Below are positions 1 to 7,034 of a DNA stretch of 17,536 nucleotides, piece after piece (position 1 is the first letter of the stretch; the number at the start of each line of letters is the position of its first letter). Source of the stretch: Bacillota bacterium (GTDB lineage Bacteria; Bacillota_A; Clostridia; Peptostreptococcales; Anaerovoracaceae). Where the stretch lies: assembly GCA_017437925.1 (NCBI GenBank), contig JAFRWQ010000250.1, positions 1 through 17,536 on the forward strand, read 5' to 3'. The notes below the pieces were generated by a model. That model did no database searches, was not told the DNA's origin, and was given only the letters and a program-made list of their open reading frames with translations. A program made the translations under genes and the position numbers.

Positions 1-2
1 AA

Positions 3-911
3 GCCGGGACCACCTACATGATCGCGGTGCCCCTGATCTTCGAGAACATGCACAGCAAGATCTGGAAGAAGGCCGAAAAGGAAGGCAAGGCCGAGGCCAT
101 GAGAGCCCTCGTGAAGATGATAAGGAACGTCTCCAGGATAGGCATCATCGACAAGAAGCTGGCCAAGCGCACCGCCAGGATGTTCAAGGCGGTCCACGAA
201 GCCTTCGGCGGACAGCTCCAGCTGATGATAGCCGGAGCCGCGGCCATAGACCCCGACGTGATCAGCGATTTCAACGCCATGGGTTTCCGCATGGTCCAGG
301 GCTATGGCATGACCGAGTGCTCCCCCATAATCGCGCTGAACCCCGACTATGCCGTAAAGGCCGCGTCCGCGGGACTGCCCCTGCCGGGCACCGAGCTCTA
401 CATAGACGAGCCCGACGAAGCGGGAGTGGGCGAGATAGTCGTCCGCAGCGATTCCGTCATGCTGGGCTACTATAAGGACCCGGAGGAGACCGCGAAGGTA
501 TTGAGCCGCGACGGCTGGCTAAGGACCGGAGACTACGGCTACGTTGACGCCTCGGGCTACGTCTACATAACGGGACGCAAGAAGAACGTCATCGTTACCA
601 AGAACGGCAAGAACGTCTTCCCCGAAGAGGTGGAGTACTACCTGTCCAAGAGCCCCTACGTGAAAGAGGTAGTGGTCAGCGGAAAGACCGACGAGAAGAG
701 CGGAGACCTGACGGTCAGCGCCGAGATCTTCCCCGACTTCGACGCCGCGGCCGCCGCGGGAGCCGTAAACGAAGAGCAGTTGAAGGAGTTGCTTCACGCC
801 GAGATCGAAAAATGCAACGACTCCATGCCCTCGTACAAGAGGGTCAAGGCCTTCACAGTGAGGGATACGGAGTTCGCCAAGACCACCACGAGAAAGATAA
901 AGCGCTGGTAG
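3..911 (+). CDS. Long-chain acyl-CoA synthetase (AMP-forming), C-terminal part, 5' truncated by the window
   Basis: This is the C-terminal ~302 residues of an ANL-superfamily adenylate-forming enzyme that activates a fatty acid with ATP and loads it on CoA in the cytoplasm. The reading frame is open from base 3, so the ATG at 18 is internal. Counting from base 3, it shows the A5 motif GYGMTE (residues 100-105), TGD (185-187), the hinge region GRKKNVIV (191-198) followed by NGKNVFPEEVE, and the terminal catalytic-lysine region KTTTRKIKRW (293-302, probably K298). The motif order and the region before GYGMTE are typical of FadD/long-chain ACS proteins. The P-loop-like and substrate-binding N-terminal parts lie outside the window. 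The usual Gly before the A10 Lys is Arg, which is seen in some family members. The stop lies 10 bases before the next gene. Family is sure; chain-length preference cannot be read. Confidence 0.92.
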   Translation, partial: AGTTYMIAVPLIFENMHSKIWKKAEKEGKAEAMRALVKMIRNVSRIGIIDKKLAKRTARMFKAVHEAFGGQLQLMIAGAAAIDPDVISDFNAMGFRMVQGYGMTECSPIIALNPDYAVKAASAGLPLPGTELYIDEPDEAGVGEIVVRSDSVMLGYYKDPEETAKVLSRDGWLRTGDYGYVDASGYVYITGRKKNVIVTKNGKNVFPEEVEYYLSKSPYVKEVVVSGKTDEKSGDLTVSAEIFPDFDAAAAAGAVNEEQLKELLHAEIEKCNDSMPSYKRVKAFTVRDTEFAKTTTRKIKRW

Positions 912-921
912 CGCCCCGCCT

Positions 922-2136
922 ATGAGAAAGACCGCCAAGGTCCTTTCGCTGCTGCTGTGCATGACGATCCTGCTATGCGGCTGCGAGACCTACGACAACT
1001 TCTATAACACCTTCTTCGCAAAGGAAGAGGCTCCGGCCGCCGAGGTAAAGACCGTAAAGATCGGGGTCTTCGAGCCCCTGAGCGGAAGCTACGCGGCCGA
1101 CGCCGAGGGCGAGATCGCCGGCATAAAGCTGGCGAATAAACTTTACCCCGAGGTCCTTGACACCCCGGTCGAGCTGGTATACGCAGACAACCGGTCCGAG
1201 GTCGAGTCCTGCCCGGACGCCGTCAAAGAGCTCTCAGAACAGGGCGTCTCGGTCATACTTGGAAGCTGCAGGAGCACTTTAAGCCTTGCCGCCAGCGACG
1301 CCGTCGCTGAAGCCGGCATTCCCGCCATAGGCGTCACCTGCACCAACCCCATAATCACCGATACCAACCAATACTACTTCAGAGTCTGCAACATCGAGTC
1401 CTACGAGGGGGACGCGGCGGCCCGCTTCGCCTATTACCATCTGGGAGCCTCTCAGGCCGCGGTGCTCAAGCGCGAGGGCGACGACTTCGCCCAGGCCCTC
1501 ATCGACACCTTCAAGACCCGTATGAGATCCTGCACGGGCAGCGAATTTTCGGTGACCGTGGTCGAGTACCCCGAAGGCACTGAAGACTTCGGCCCTTATC
1601 TCTTCGACCTTTCCACCGTGAGCAGCGGGGTGGTGTATTTCCCAACCGACCCCGAGAGCGCCTGCCTCGTCATAAAGCAGGCGGGCGAGGCTGACTACGG
1701 CTTCACCTGGATAGGGGGAAGCAACTGGGAGAACATAGAGGAGGCCGTCCCCGACTACTCCTCTTCAAAGGTCCGCTGGCTGGACGGAGTCTGCTACGTG
1801 TCGTCGGTCGATCTTGAGAGCGTCGATACTCCAACCGCGAAGCTCTTCCGCAAGGCCTTCGCCGAAGAGTACGGAGAAGAGGCCGAGATACCCGAAAGCG
1901 CGGTGCTGGGCTTTGACGCCTACCTGCTGGCCCTGGAGGGCATAAGGTCGGCCGAAAGCTACACCGACACCGAAAGCATAGCCAAAAGGCTGTACAACGT
2001 GTACAAGCTGGAGGGCGCGGGAGGCAGCATAAGCCTCAATTCCAAAGGCGATCCCATCAAGGAGGTCCCGGTTAAAAAGGTGGGCGCCAAAGGCCATGAG
2101 ACCGTTTACATGGTCGTCCCCCAGTGGGGCGACTGA
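922..2136 (+). CDS. Substrate-binding lipoprotein, branched-chain amino acid (Leu/Ile/Val) receptor type
   Basis: The protein has 404 residues and a lipoprotein signal: basic N-terminus, hydrophobic core and lipobox LCGC with the lipidated Cys at 21. The mature part is a periplasmic-binding-protein type 1 fold (Peripla_BP_6). It opens with KIGVFEPLSG (46-55), the usual first strand, and has the ligand-loop-like GSCRSTLSLA segment (112-121). The C-terminal GGSISLNSKGDPIKEV resembles the closing strand of LivJ-like proteins. Such proteins capture amino acids or related small molecules outside the membrane for an ABC importer, but no permease or ATPase gene follows, so this is an orphan receptor here and its ligand is unknown. 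No Shine-Dalgarno is visible before the ATG. The start is fixed by the signal peptide, and the 10-base gap suggests translational coupling to the acyl-CoA synthetase. Confidence 0.88.
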   Translation: MRKTAKVLSLLLCMTILLCGCETYDNFYNTFFAKEEAPAAEVKTVKIGVFEPLSGSYAADAEGEIAGIKLANKLYPEVLDTPVELVYADNRSEVESCPDAVKELSEQGVSVILGSCRSTLSLAASDAVAEAGIPAIGVTCTNPIITDTNQYYFRVCNIESYEGDAAARFAYYHLGASQAAVLKREGDDFAQALIDTFKTRMRSCTGSEFSVTVVEYPEGTEDFGPYLFDLSTVSSGVVYFPTDPESACLVIKQAGEADYGFTWIGGSNWENIEEAVPDYSSSKVRWLDGVCYVSSVDLESVDTPTAKLFRKAFAEEYGEEAEIPESAVLGFDAYLLALEGIRSAESYTDTESIAKRLYNVYKLEGAGGSISLNSKGDPIKEVPVKKVGAKGHETVYMVVPQWGD

Positions 2137-2139
2137 TGA

Positions 2140-2150
2140 AATACAGTATT
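2140..2150. promoter_or_regulatory. AT-rich palindrome AATACAGTATT upstream of the NifU-like gene
   Basis: The 51-base gap 2137-2187 is much more AT-rich than the genes on either side. It contains a perfect dyad, AATAC-A-GTATT. The same core with the pattern AAWACAGTWTT appears inside the 15-nt palindrome at 10702-10716. This could be a repressor or activator operator for the nifU-capA group. A poor -10-like AATAAT at 2163-2168 with a weak -35 would give a very short leader. This is inference only, since short palindromes arise by chance. Confidence 0.3.
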
Positions 2151-2187
2151 AGTCACAGTTTCAATAATTCAAAAGGAGCAAAGTAAA

Positions 2188-2433
2188 ATGAAAGAAAAGA
2201 TCATAGCAGCCCTCGAAGAAGTAAGACCCTATCTGCAAAGAGATGGTGGAGACGTCAAGTTCGTCGATTACACCGAAGACGGGAAGGTGCTCGTAGAGCT
2301 TCAGGGCCACTGCGCCGGCTGCCCCTATTCCCAGATGACCGTCAAGAACGGCATCGAGGAATTCCTCAAGGAAAATTTCGGACCCGCGGTAACCAGCGTA
2401 GAAGCCACAAACGCTTTCAAGTTTGATATGTAA
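2188..2433 (+). CDS. NifU-like C-terminal domain protein (Nfu-type Fe-S scaffold/carrier)
   Basis: This is an 81-residue single-domain protein matching the C-terminal domain of NifU/Nfu proteins, which bind a [4Fe-4S] cluster between subunits of a dimer and pass it to apo-enzymes in the cytoplasm. The family signature is clear: RPYLQRDGGDVKFVD (13-27) and the cluster-binding CxxC as HCAGC (C42, C45), followed by the amphipathic helix region MTVKNGIEEFLKE. The length is that of free-standing clostridial members. It has a good RBS, AAAGGAG at about 2172-2178, before the ATG. The next gene starts two bases after its stop, so the two are co-translated. A client for such a carrier exists downstream in the window, the DUF523/TudS-type domain at 4625-5851, but a link is inference. 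Confidence 0.93.
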   Translation: MKEKIIAALEEVRPYLQRDGGDVKFVDYTEDGKVLVELQGHCAGCPYSQMTVKNGIEEFLKENFGPAVTSVEATNAFKFDM

Positions 2434-2435
2434 GG

Positions 2436-4061
2436 ATGTCACAGAACGACAGAGAGCTTGACGAAGAGACCCTCAAAAGAAGGGCTGCCATAAGAAAGGT
2501 CCAGAGGCGCAGAAAGTACACAGTAAAGAAGTTCCTGAACCAGTGCAAGGCCGTGGTCCTGGCGATCATGGTCCTGTTCCTGCTGTCTTTGCTGATCTTC
2601 CCCGGCTGGACTTCAAACCTTAAGAAGGGCAGCGCCGAGGTCTACGCTTCCGAAAGGGGAGAGAACCCCAAGATGAGCGGGGACCCCAGGGACAAGGCTC
2701 CCGACGAGAAGGCCGAGACGCCCAAAAAGACCGAGCCCAAGGAGCCCGTAAAGCCGGCGGAGCCCGAGCCTGAGCCCGAGCCTCAGTACGAGACCCTGTC
2801 CATACGCTGCATAGGCGACGTGATGGCCCATAAGTCCCAGGTGGACGGAGCCTATATCAAGGCGACCGGCGATTACGATTTCGCAGGACACCTGCAGTAC
2901 GTTGCTCCCTATGTTGGCGACGCGGATCTTTCCATCGCCAACATCGAGACCACCTTCAAGGGCTCGGGACCCTACAAGGGCTATCCCAGCTTCAACGCCC
3001 CCGACATACTGGCTCAGAACGTTGCCGACATGGGGGTGGACGTGGGTCTTCTTTCCAACAACCACATAATGGACCAGGGCCTCAGCGTCCTTGAGAGGAG
3101 CATAGACCACTTAAGAAACTGCGGCATGATAGTGGCCGGCTCCCAGCACGACGGGGAGAAGCGCTACGTGATCATGGAAATCAAGGGCATCAAGGTGGGC
3201 CTGGTCGCCTACACCTACGAGACTCCCCGCAACGGAGGCAAGAGGACCATCAACGCGTCCGTCCTCACTCCCGCCGCCGAAAAGGTCATCAACAGCTTCA
3301 CCCAGGACAGCTACGATGTCCTTGATAAGGACCTGGCCGTGATCAAGCAGCAGATGGATGCCTGCAGGGCCGACGGGGCCGAGATCGTAATACTCTACAT
3401 GCACTGGGGCGAGGAGTACCAGAAGTCTGGCAACGCCTTCCAGCGCTACATGGGCAAGGCCATGGCGAAGGCGGGAGCCGACATCATCTTCGGGTCCCAC
3501 CCCCACGTGCCCCAGGAGATAGACATGGTCGAGGTGACCGACGACGCGGGCAATGTCGTAAAGACCGTCCCCGTCTTCTACTCGCTGGGCAATTTCGTGT
3601 CCAACCAGCGCACGGAGACCCTGAGCAACACCTACGGAGCCAACGCCGCCGCCAGGACCGAGCAGGAGCTCATAGCCTGCGTGGACATAACCTTCTGCCT
3701 GGACGACAAGAGCTTCACCATAGACCGCACCTCCTTTATACCCCTCTGGGTGGACAGGGAGAAGAAGAGCGACGGCACCTACAACTACGGCGTCATCCCT
3801 CTGGTCGAAGGCTTTGAAAACAACGAGATGCTGGTGAGGACCGGCCATGTATCCAGGGCCAGGAGCGCGCTTGAGGCCATGACCGCCCTCATAGGAGAGC
3901 AGTACCTGAACACCGCTCCCTACGAGGAGAAGAAGGACGAGAAGGGCAATGCACTGCCCGAGACCGAGGTTAAGGTCCTGCCCGGCTTTGAGTACCAAAG
4001 GCCCGCAAAGACCGCGGAAGACACCCCCGCCGCAGGTGAGATCACCGCGGCAAAGCCCTGA
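2436..4061 (+). CDS. CapA-family protein (poly-gamma-glutamate/capsule type metallophosphoesterase fold), membrane-anchored
   Basis: The protein has 541 residues: a basic cytoplasmic tail (12-33), one transmembrane helix (about 38-56), a Lys/Pro/Glu-rich linker ending in repeated PE pairs (about 85-117), then the PGA_cap domain from about 121 outside the membrane. Conserved metal-site motifs are present: GDVM (D128), NIE (E171), SNNHIMD (N208, N209, H210, D213), HWGEEY (H323), GSHPHV (H355, H357) and SLGNF (383-387). CapA is needed for poly-gamma-glutamate export or release in Bacillus, and many family members serve undefined envelope roles. No capB or capC is in the window, so the polymer is unknown. 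It is longer than the usual ~350-400 residues because of the anchor, linker and a C-terminal tail of about 40 residues. The ATG lies two bases after the nifU-like stop with no proper Shine-Dalgarno, which argues for translational coupling. Confidence 0.9.
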   Translation: MSQNDRELDEETLKRRAAIRKVQRRRKYTVKKFLNQCKAVVLAIMVLFLLSLLIFPGWTSNLKKGSAEVYASERGENPKMSGDPRDKAPDEKAETPKKTEPKEPVKPAEPEPEPEPQYETLSIRCIGDVMAHKSQVDGAYIKATGDYDFAGHLQYVAPYVGDADLSIANIETTFKGSGPYKGYPSFNAPDILAQNVADMGVDVGLLSNNHIMDQGLSVLERSIDHLRNCGMIVAGSQHDGEKRYVIMEIKGIKVGLVAYTYETPRNGGKRTINASVLTPAAEKVINSFTQDSYDVLDKDLAVIKQQMDACRADGAEIVILYMHWGEEYQKSGNAFQRYMGKAMAKAGADIIFGSHPHVPQEIDMVEVTDDAGNVVKTVPVFYSLGNFVSNQRTETLSNTYGANAAARTEQELIACVDITFCLDDKSFTIDRTSFIPLWVDREKKSDGTYNYGVIPLVEGFENNEMLVRTGHVSRARSALEAMTALIGEQYLNTAPYEEKKDEKGNALPETEVKVLPGFEYQRPAKTAEDTPAAGEITAAKP

Positions 4062-4064
4062 TAA

Positions 4065-4559
4065 ATGAAGACCATAAGCTTTGAGATCGCCAAAAAGATG
4101 AGCCGTCCCCCTGCGGGAGCGCCCGGAATACAGCTGTCATCCGTAAAGGGCGACGACATGAAGGCCGTCATGGTCATAAGCTCGGCCGACTACGCGGGGC
4201 TTAAAGAGAGGGTCTCGTCCATGCAGCAGAAAGGTCTTCCCGTAAGCTACAGGACCAGGGGCAAAAGTCTTGAGATCACAGCCTTTCCCGGCAGCGGGAC
4301 GGGCGCTCTTTCGGTGCTTTTTTCCTACGCCGGGGGCATAGACTTCGCCCTCGACGACGCGGCCGACGTGATGGCTTTCTGCGCCGGCGCAAAGGATGCT
4401 CTGGGCGGAAGGGTAAAGCTGCGCTCCATAGCTTTGGACAAGGATTCTCTCAGTCTTAAGGCTGAGGCTGAGCTTGAAGACGATGAGGAGCCCGAGAGCT
4501 TTTACTCCGGCCTCATGGAGCTTTTAAGCAAGGCCGACATGGGCGTTATAAAGCAGTAA
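4065..4559 (+). CDS. Hypothetical protein, 164 residues (possible distant MecA-like adaptor)
   Basis: I do not recognise this protein with confidence. It is soluble, with no signal or membrane segment, and its C-terminal third is acidic (AEAELEDDEEPES). The pattern of the last ~80 residues is a strand (GGIDFALDD), a helix (AADVMAFCAGAKDAL), two strands (RSIALDKDSLSLKAEAEL) and a helix (FYSGLMELLSKAD). This recalls the C-terminal domain of MecA, the ClpC adaptor, but the match is by eye and weak. The N-terminal MecA domain is not evident. The first ATG is three bases after the capA stop and has no Shine-Dalgarno. An in-frame ATG at 4158 (residue 32) has AAAGGG seven bases upstream and gives a 133-residue protein starting MKAVMVISSADY, which may be the true start. 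A terminator-like hairpin follows directly. Confidence 0.7.
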   Translation: MKTISFEIAKKMSRPPAGAPGIQLSSVKGDDMKAVMVISSADYAGLKERVSSMQQKGLPVSYRTRGKSLEITAFPGSGTGALSVLFSYAGGIDFALDDAADVMAFCAGAKDALGGRVKLRSIALDKDSLSLKAEAELEDDEEPESFYSGLMELLSKADMGVIKQ

Positions 4560-4592
4560 AAAGGCGCGGCCGGGCTCATCCTGCCGCGCTTT
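4560..4592 (+). terminator. Terminator-like hairpin after the 164-residue gene
   Basis: AAAG-(G)-CGCGGC pairs with GCCGCGCTTT across a 12-base loop, a 10-bp stem with one bulged G that starts at the stop codon. The T tract is interrupted (TTTGCGCATTT), so termination may be partial. Only about 20 bases remain before the next RBS, leaving little room for a separate promoter. Readthrough or attenuation between the two gene groups is therefore likely. Confidence 0.55.
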
Positions 4593-4624
4593 GCGCATTT
4601 AAGGACCTCGGAAAGGAGGAGAAA

Positions 4625-5851
4625 ATGATACCCTTCGAAACCTGCATTTACGAAGACGAGACCATCTTCGCCTCCTTCACCACAAGGATCACCACTGCGG
4701 CCGAAAGGCGGGCCGCCCTGACCCGCCAGGCCGAAAGCTTCGGGGGAGCCGTCATCTGGCCCCACCTGGTCCACGGAACCGACATCGCAAAGGTCGGAAG
4801 AGAGGCCCTCGGAAAAGGCCTTGTGATATATGAAGATCACGACGGAGCCGTCACCGACGTTCCCGGCATAGCCCTCACAGTGACCTGCGGCGACTGCCTT
4901 CCCATCTACGCTTGGGACAGGAAAAAAGGCGTAATAGGCCTTGTCCACGCCGGCTGGAGAGGGACCCTGGCTGGCATAGCCGCGGAGCTCGTTTACAAGA
5001 TGCATAAGGTCTACGGCACCGAGCCCGGCGACCTTTCGGTGCGTGTAGGCCCGGGCATAGACGCCTGCTGCTTTGAGGTCAAAGAGGACTGCTACGGACT
5101 CTTCCTCGACAAGTACCCCTGGTCGGAAGATTTCATGTATATGAGGCCGGACGGCAGCGTCACCCTCGACCTTAAGGGCATAAACCTCGAGATCCTAAGC
5201 CTCTGCGGGGTCGAAGACGCGAGGGCTCTTAAGGACTGCACCTGCTGCGATGAAGAGCGCTACTACTCCTGGAGGAGGAGCGGCGAGAGGGACCGCATGC
5301 TTGCCTACATTTACCTTAAGGGAAGCCCCGAAGGCCTTAAAAACAAAGGCTTTAAGCCGGCTCTCGCCCTAAGCCGCTGCCTTACCGGCGAGCCCTGCCG
5401 CTACGACGGAGCTTCAAAGCCCTTCAAAGGCCTTGACAGGATGCTCGAAGACTATTACCCCGTCCCATTGTGCCCCGAGCAGCTGGGCGGCCTTCCCACC
5501 CCAAGGGACCCCTCCGAGATAAGGGAGGGCAGGGTGATCATGAAGCTCAGCGGCAGCATTACGGGCGGCATGCCCGAAGAGAGCCTGAAAAGGAAGGTCC
5601 CGGACCCGGCAGGCGAAGCAGTATTCCTCGACGTGACCGAAGAATACGAAAAAGGCGCGGAGCTGGCCCTTAAAGAGCTGCTGGCAAACGGCGCCGAAGC
5701 AGCCCTTCTCAAAAGCAAAAGCCCCTCCTGCGGCACAGGCCTTGTGTATGACGGAAGCTTCAGCGGCGCCCTCACCGAAGGCGACGGAGTCTTCGCCGCC
5801 CTTCTTAAAGAGAAGGGAATAAGGCTCATAAACAGCGAAGAATTTAAATAA
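4625..5851 (+). CDS. pgeF: Fusion: PgeF/YfiH purine-nucleoside domain + DUF523/TudS-type desulfidase domain
   Basis: This 408-residue protein is made of two complete families. Residues about 1-232 are a PgeF/YfiH/YlmD (DUF152, 'polyphenol oxidase') domain with VHGTD (H50), TCGDCLP (C88, C91), VHAGWRG (H108), GPGIDACCFEV and a terminal RDRM. The zinc-site His/Cys/His set is intact. Relatives such as LACC1/FAMIN and bacterial homologues are purine nucleoside phosphorylases with adenosine deaminase activity; E. coli PgeF edits peptidoglycan composition. Residues about 243-405 are a DUF523 domain: SRCLTGEPCRYDG (C252, C258), PLCPEQLGGLPTPR (C283), SPSCGTGLVYDG (C369) and EGDGVFA. The characterised DUF523 protein TudS binds a [4Fe-4S] cluster through three Cys and removes sulfur from thiouracil or 4-thio-UMP. 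C252, C283 and C369 fit that set. A linker of only about 10 residues joins the domains. The RBS AAAGGAGGA before the ATG is strong. Domain identities are solid; the combined function is inference. Confidence 0.92.
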   Translation: MIPFETCIYEDETIFASFTTRITTAAERRAALTRQAESFGGAVIWPHLVHGTDIAKVGREALGKGLVIYEDHDGAVTDVPGIALTVTCGDCLPIYAWDRKKGVIGLVHAGWRGTLAGIAAELVYKMHKVYGTEPGDLSVRVGPGIDACCFEVKEDCYGLFLDKYPWSEDFMYMRPDGSVTLDLKGINLEILSLCGVEDARALKDCTCCDEERYYSWRRSGERDRMLAYIYLKGSPEGLKNKGFKPALALSRCLTGEPCRYDGASKPFKGLDRMLEDYYPVPLCPEQLGGLPTPRDPSEIREGRVIMKLSGSITGGMPEESLKRKVPDPAGEAVFLDVTEEYEKGAELALKELLANGAEAALLKSKSPSCGTGLVYDGSFSGALTEGDGVFAALLKEKGIRLINSEEFK

Positions 5852-5910
5852 ACCATCACTGACCCCGACGTAAAGACTGCGGCATAAGACCGCGGCGAAA
5901 GAGTGGATCC

Positions 5911-7005
5911 ATGTCCTTTACCCTTGAAAAATACACCGCCCCCGATTTCGGCGAAGAAAGATTCCGCAACGCCCCCGACGCCCTGCTCCGCCCGGCCCCG
6001 AAGGACGGAGTTGACCCGGACAACTTCCACACCATGAGCATCTTCCCCGAGTACTTCAAGATAGACGGCCGCTGGCTCCTCGCCGAAGAGAGCCGCATGG
6101 ACTGCGTGCCGGTCTTTGAGGACGGGATCATAAAGGTCCGCGAATTCAGGCTGCTGAAAAAGGGAGACCTGGCGGTCTGCGGCAGGAGCGAGAACTGCGA
6201 AGAGGGCATATTCGTCCACCCCGACGGTTTCGAAGGGGACGTCCGCAGGGGCGAAGACGTCTTTTCCTTCCGCAGGGGAAGGTCCCGCGAGACCTCGTTT
6301 TCAAGGGATTACGACGAGCTCTGCGAGATACTGCGCCACGACAGGGAGAATGGCAGGATAGTCTGGGTCATGGGACCCGCCTTCAGCTTTGACAGCGGGG
6401 CGAGGAGCGCCTTTTCGTCGCTGATAGCGGCGGGCTACGTCCACGCCGTGCTGGCGGGCAACGCTCTTGCGACCCACGATCTTGAGGGAGCTTATCTGGG
6501 CACCGCCCTGGGCCAGAACATATACACCAGGGAGAGCGTCCCCGGCGGCCACTACAACCACCTGGACACCATCAACAGGGCCAGGGCCTGCGGCAGCATT
6601 GCCGAATTCATCAAAAGCGAGGGCATAGACAGCGGCATCATATATTCCTGCGAGAAGTACGGTGTGCCCTACGTGCTGGGCGGCTCCATCAGGGACGACG
6701 GACCCCTTCCCCCGGTCTTTACCGACGTCTGCTGCGCCCAGGACGCCATGAGGGCTCAGATAAAGGACGCGACCACCGTCATATGCATGGCGACCATGCT
6801 CCACTCCATAGCCGTGGGCAACATGACCCCCTCCTACAGGGTCACCCCCGACGGCACAGTCCGCAGGGTATTCTTCTACTGCGTCGACATCTCGGAATTC
6901 GCCATAAACAAGCTCAGCGACAGGGGAAGCCTGTCGTCAAAAGGGATAGTTACCAACGCCCAGGACTTCATAGTGAAGCTGGCCGCGGAGCTTTCCCGCT
7001 CTTAA
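5911..7005 (+). CDS. TIGR00300/LOR-SDH family protein, ornithine cyclodeaminase-like
   Basis: The protein has 364 residues, is cytoplasmic and has no signal peptide. The N-terminal ~120 residues contain FHTMSIFPEYFKIDGRW and RMDCVPVF, like the LOR/SDH N-terminal region. The C-terminal domain carries the family blocks GPAFSFDSGAR (155-165), AGNALATHDLEGA (182-194), GGHYNHLDTIN (212-222), GGSIRDDGPLPPV (257-269), ATMLHSIAVGNM (294-305) and DRGS (337-340). This family was first annotated as bifunctional lysine-ketoglutarate reductase/saccharopine dehydrogenase. Related domains form the C-terminal half of cyanobacterial ArgZ/AgrE and a methanogen enzyme with NAD-dependent ornithine cyclodeaminase activity (ornithine to proline plus ammonia). 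The N-terminal arginine-dihydrolase domain of ArgZ is absent here. The 59-base gap before it has no strong promoter, and the RBS is weak (GAGTGG). The family call is firm; the substrate is inferred. Confidence 0.85.
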   Translation: MSFTLEKYTAPDFGEERFRNAPDALLRPAPKDGVDPDNFHTMSIFPEYFKIDGRWLLAEESRMDCVPVFEDGIIKVREFRLLKKGDLAVCGRSENCEEGIFVHPDGFEGDVRRGEDVFSFRRGRSRETSFSRDYDELCEILRHDRENGRIVWVMGPAFSFDSGARSAFSSLIAAGYVHAVLAGNALATHDLEGAYLGTALGQNIYTRESVPGGHYNHLDTINRARACGSIAEFIKSEGIDSGIIYSCEKYGVPYVLGGSIRDDGPLPPVFTDVCCAQDAMRAQIKDATTVICMATMLHSIAVGNMTPSYRVTPDGTVRRVFFYCVDISEFAINKLSDRGSLSSKGIVTNAQDFIVKLAAELSRS

Positions 7006-7034
7006 ACACCCCCCAGCCCCAATAGGAGAACAGA

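Noticed and set aside
2163..2168. AATAAT as a -10 box for the NifU-like gene
   Set aside because: The best -35 at a fitting distance matches only half the consensus and the leader would be cut into the RBS. It is kept only as a remark in the palindrome entry.
3111..3998. 295-codon open frame on the minus strand opposite capA
   Set aside because: It is a shadow of the CapA frame; the Gly/Val/Leu/His-rich translation is typical of antisense to GC-rich coding DNA.
5852..5910. GCGG/CCGC dyad between the fusion and the LOR/SDH gene
   Set aside because: It is only four base pairs and has no T tract, so it is too weak to call a terminator or operator.
5455..6219. Minus-strand frames crossing the gap between the fusion gene and the LOR/SDH gene
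   Set aside because: They span two well-supported genes on the other strand, have a Ser/Arg-rich translation with no family motif and no promoter or RBS.
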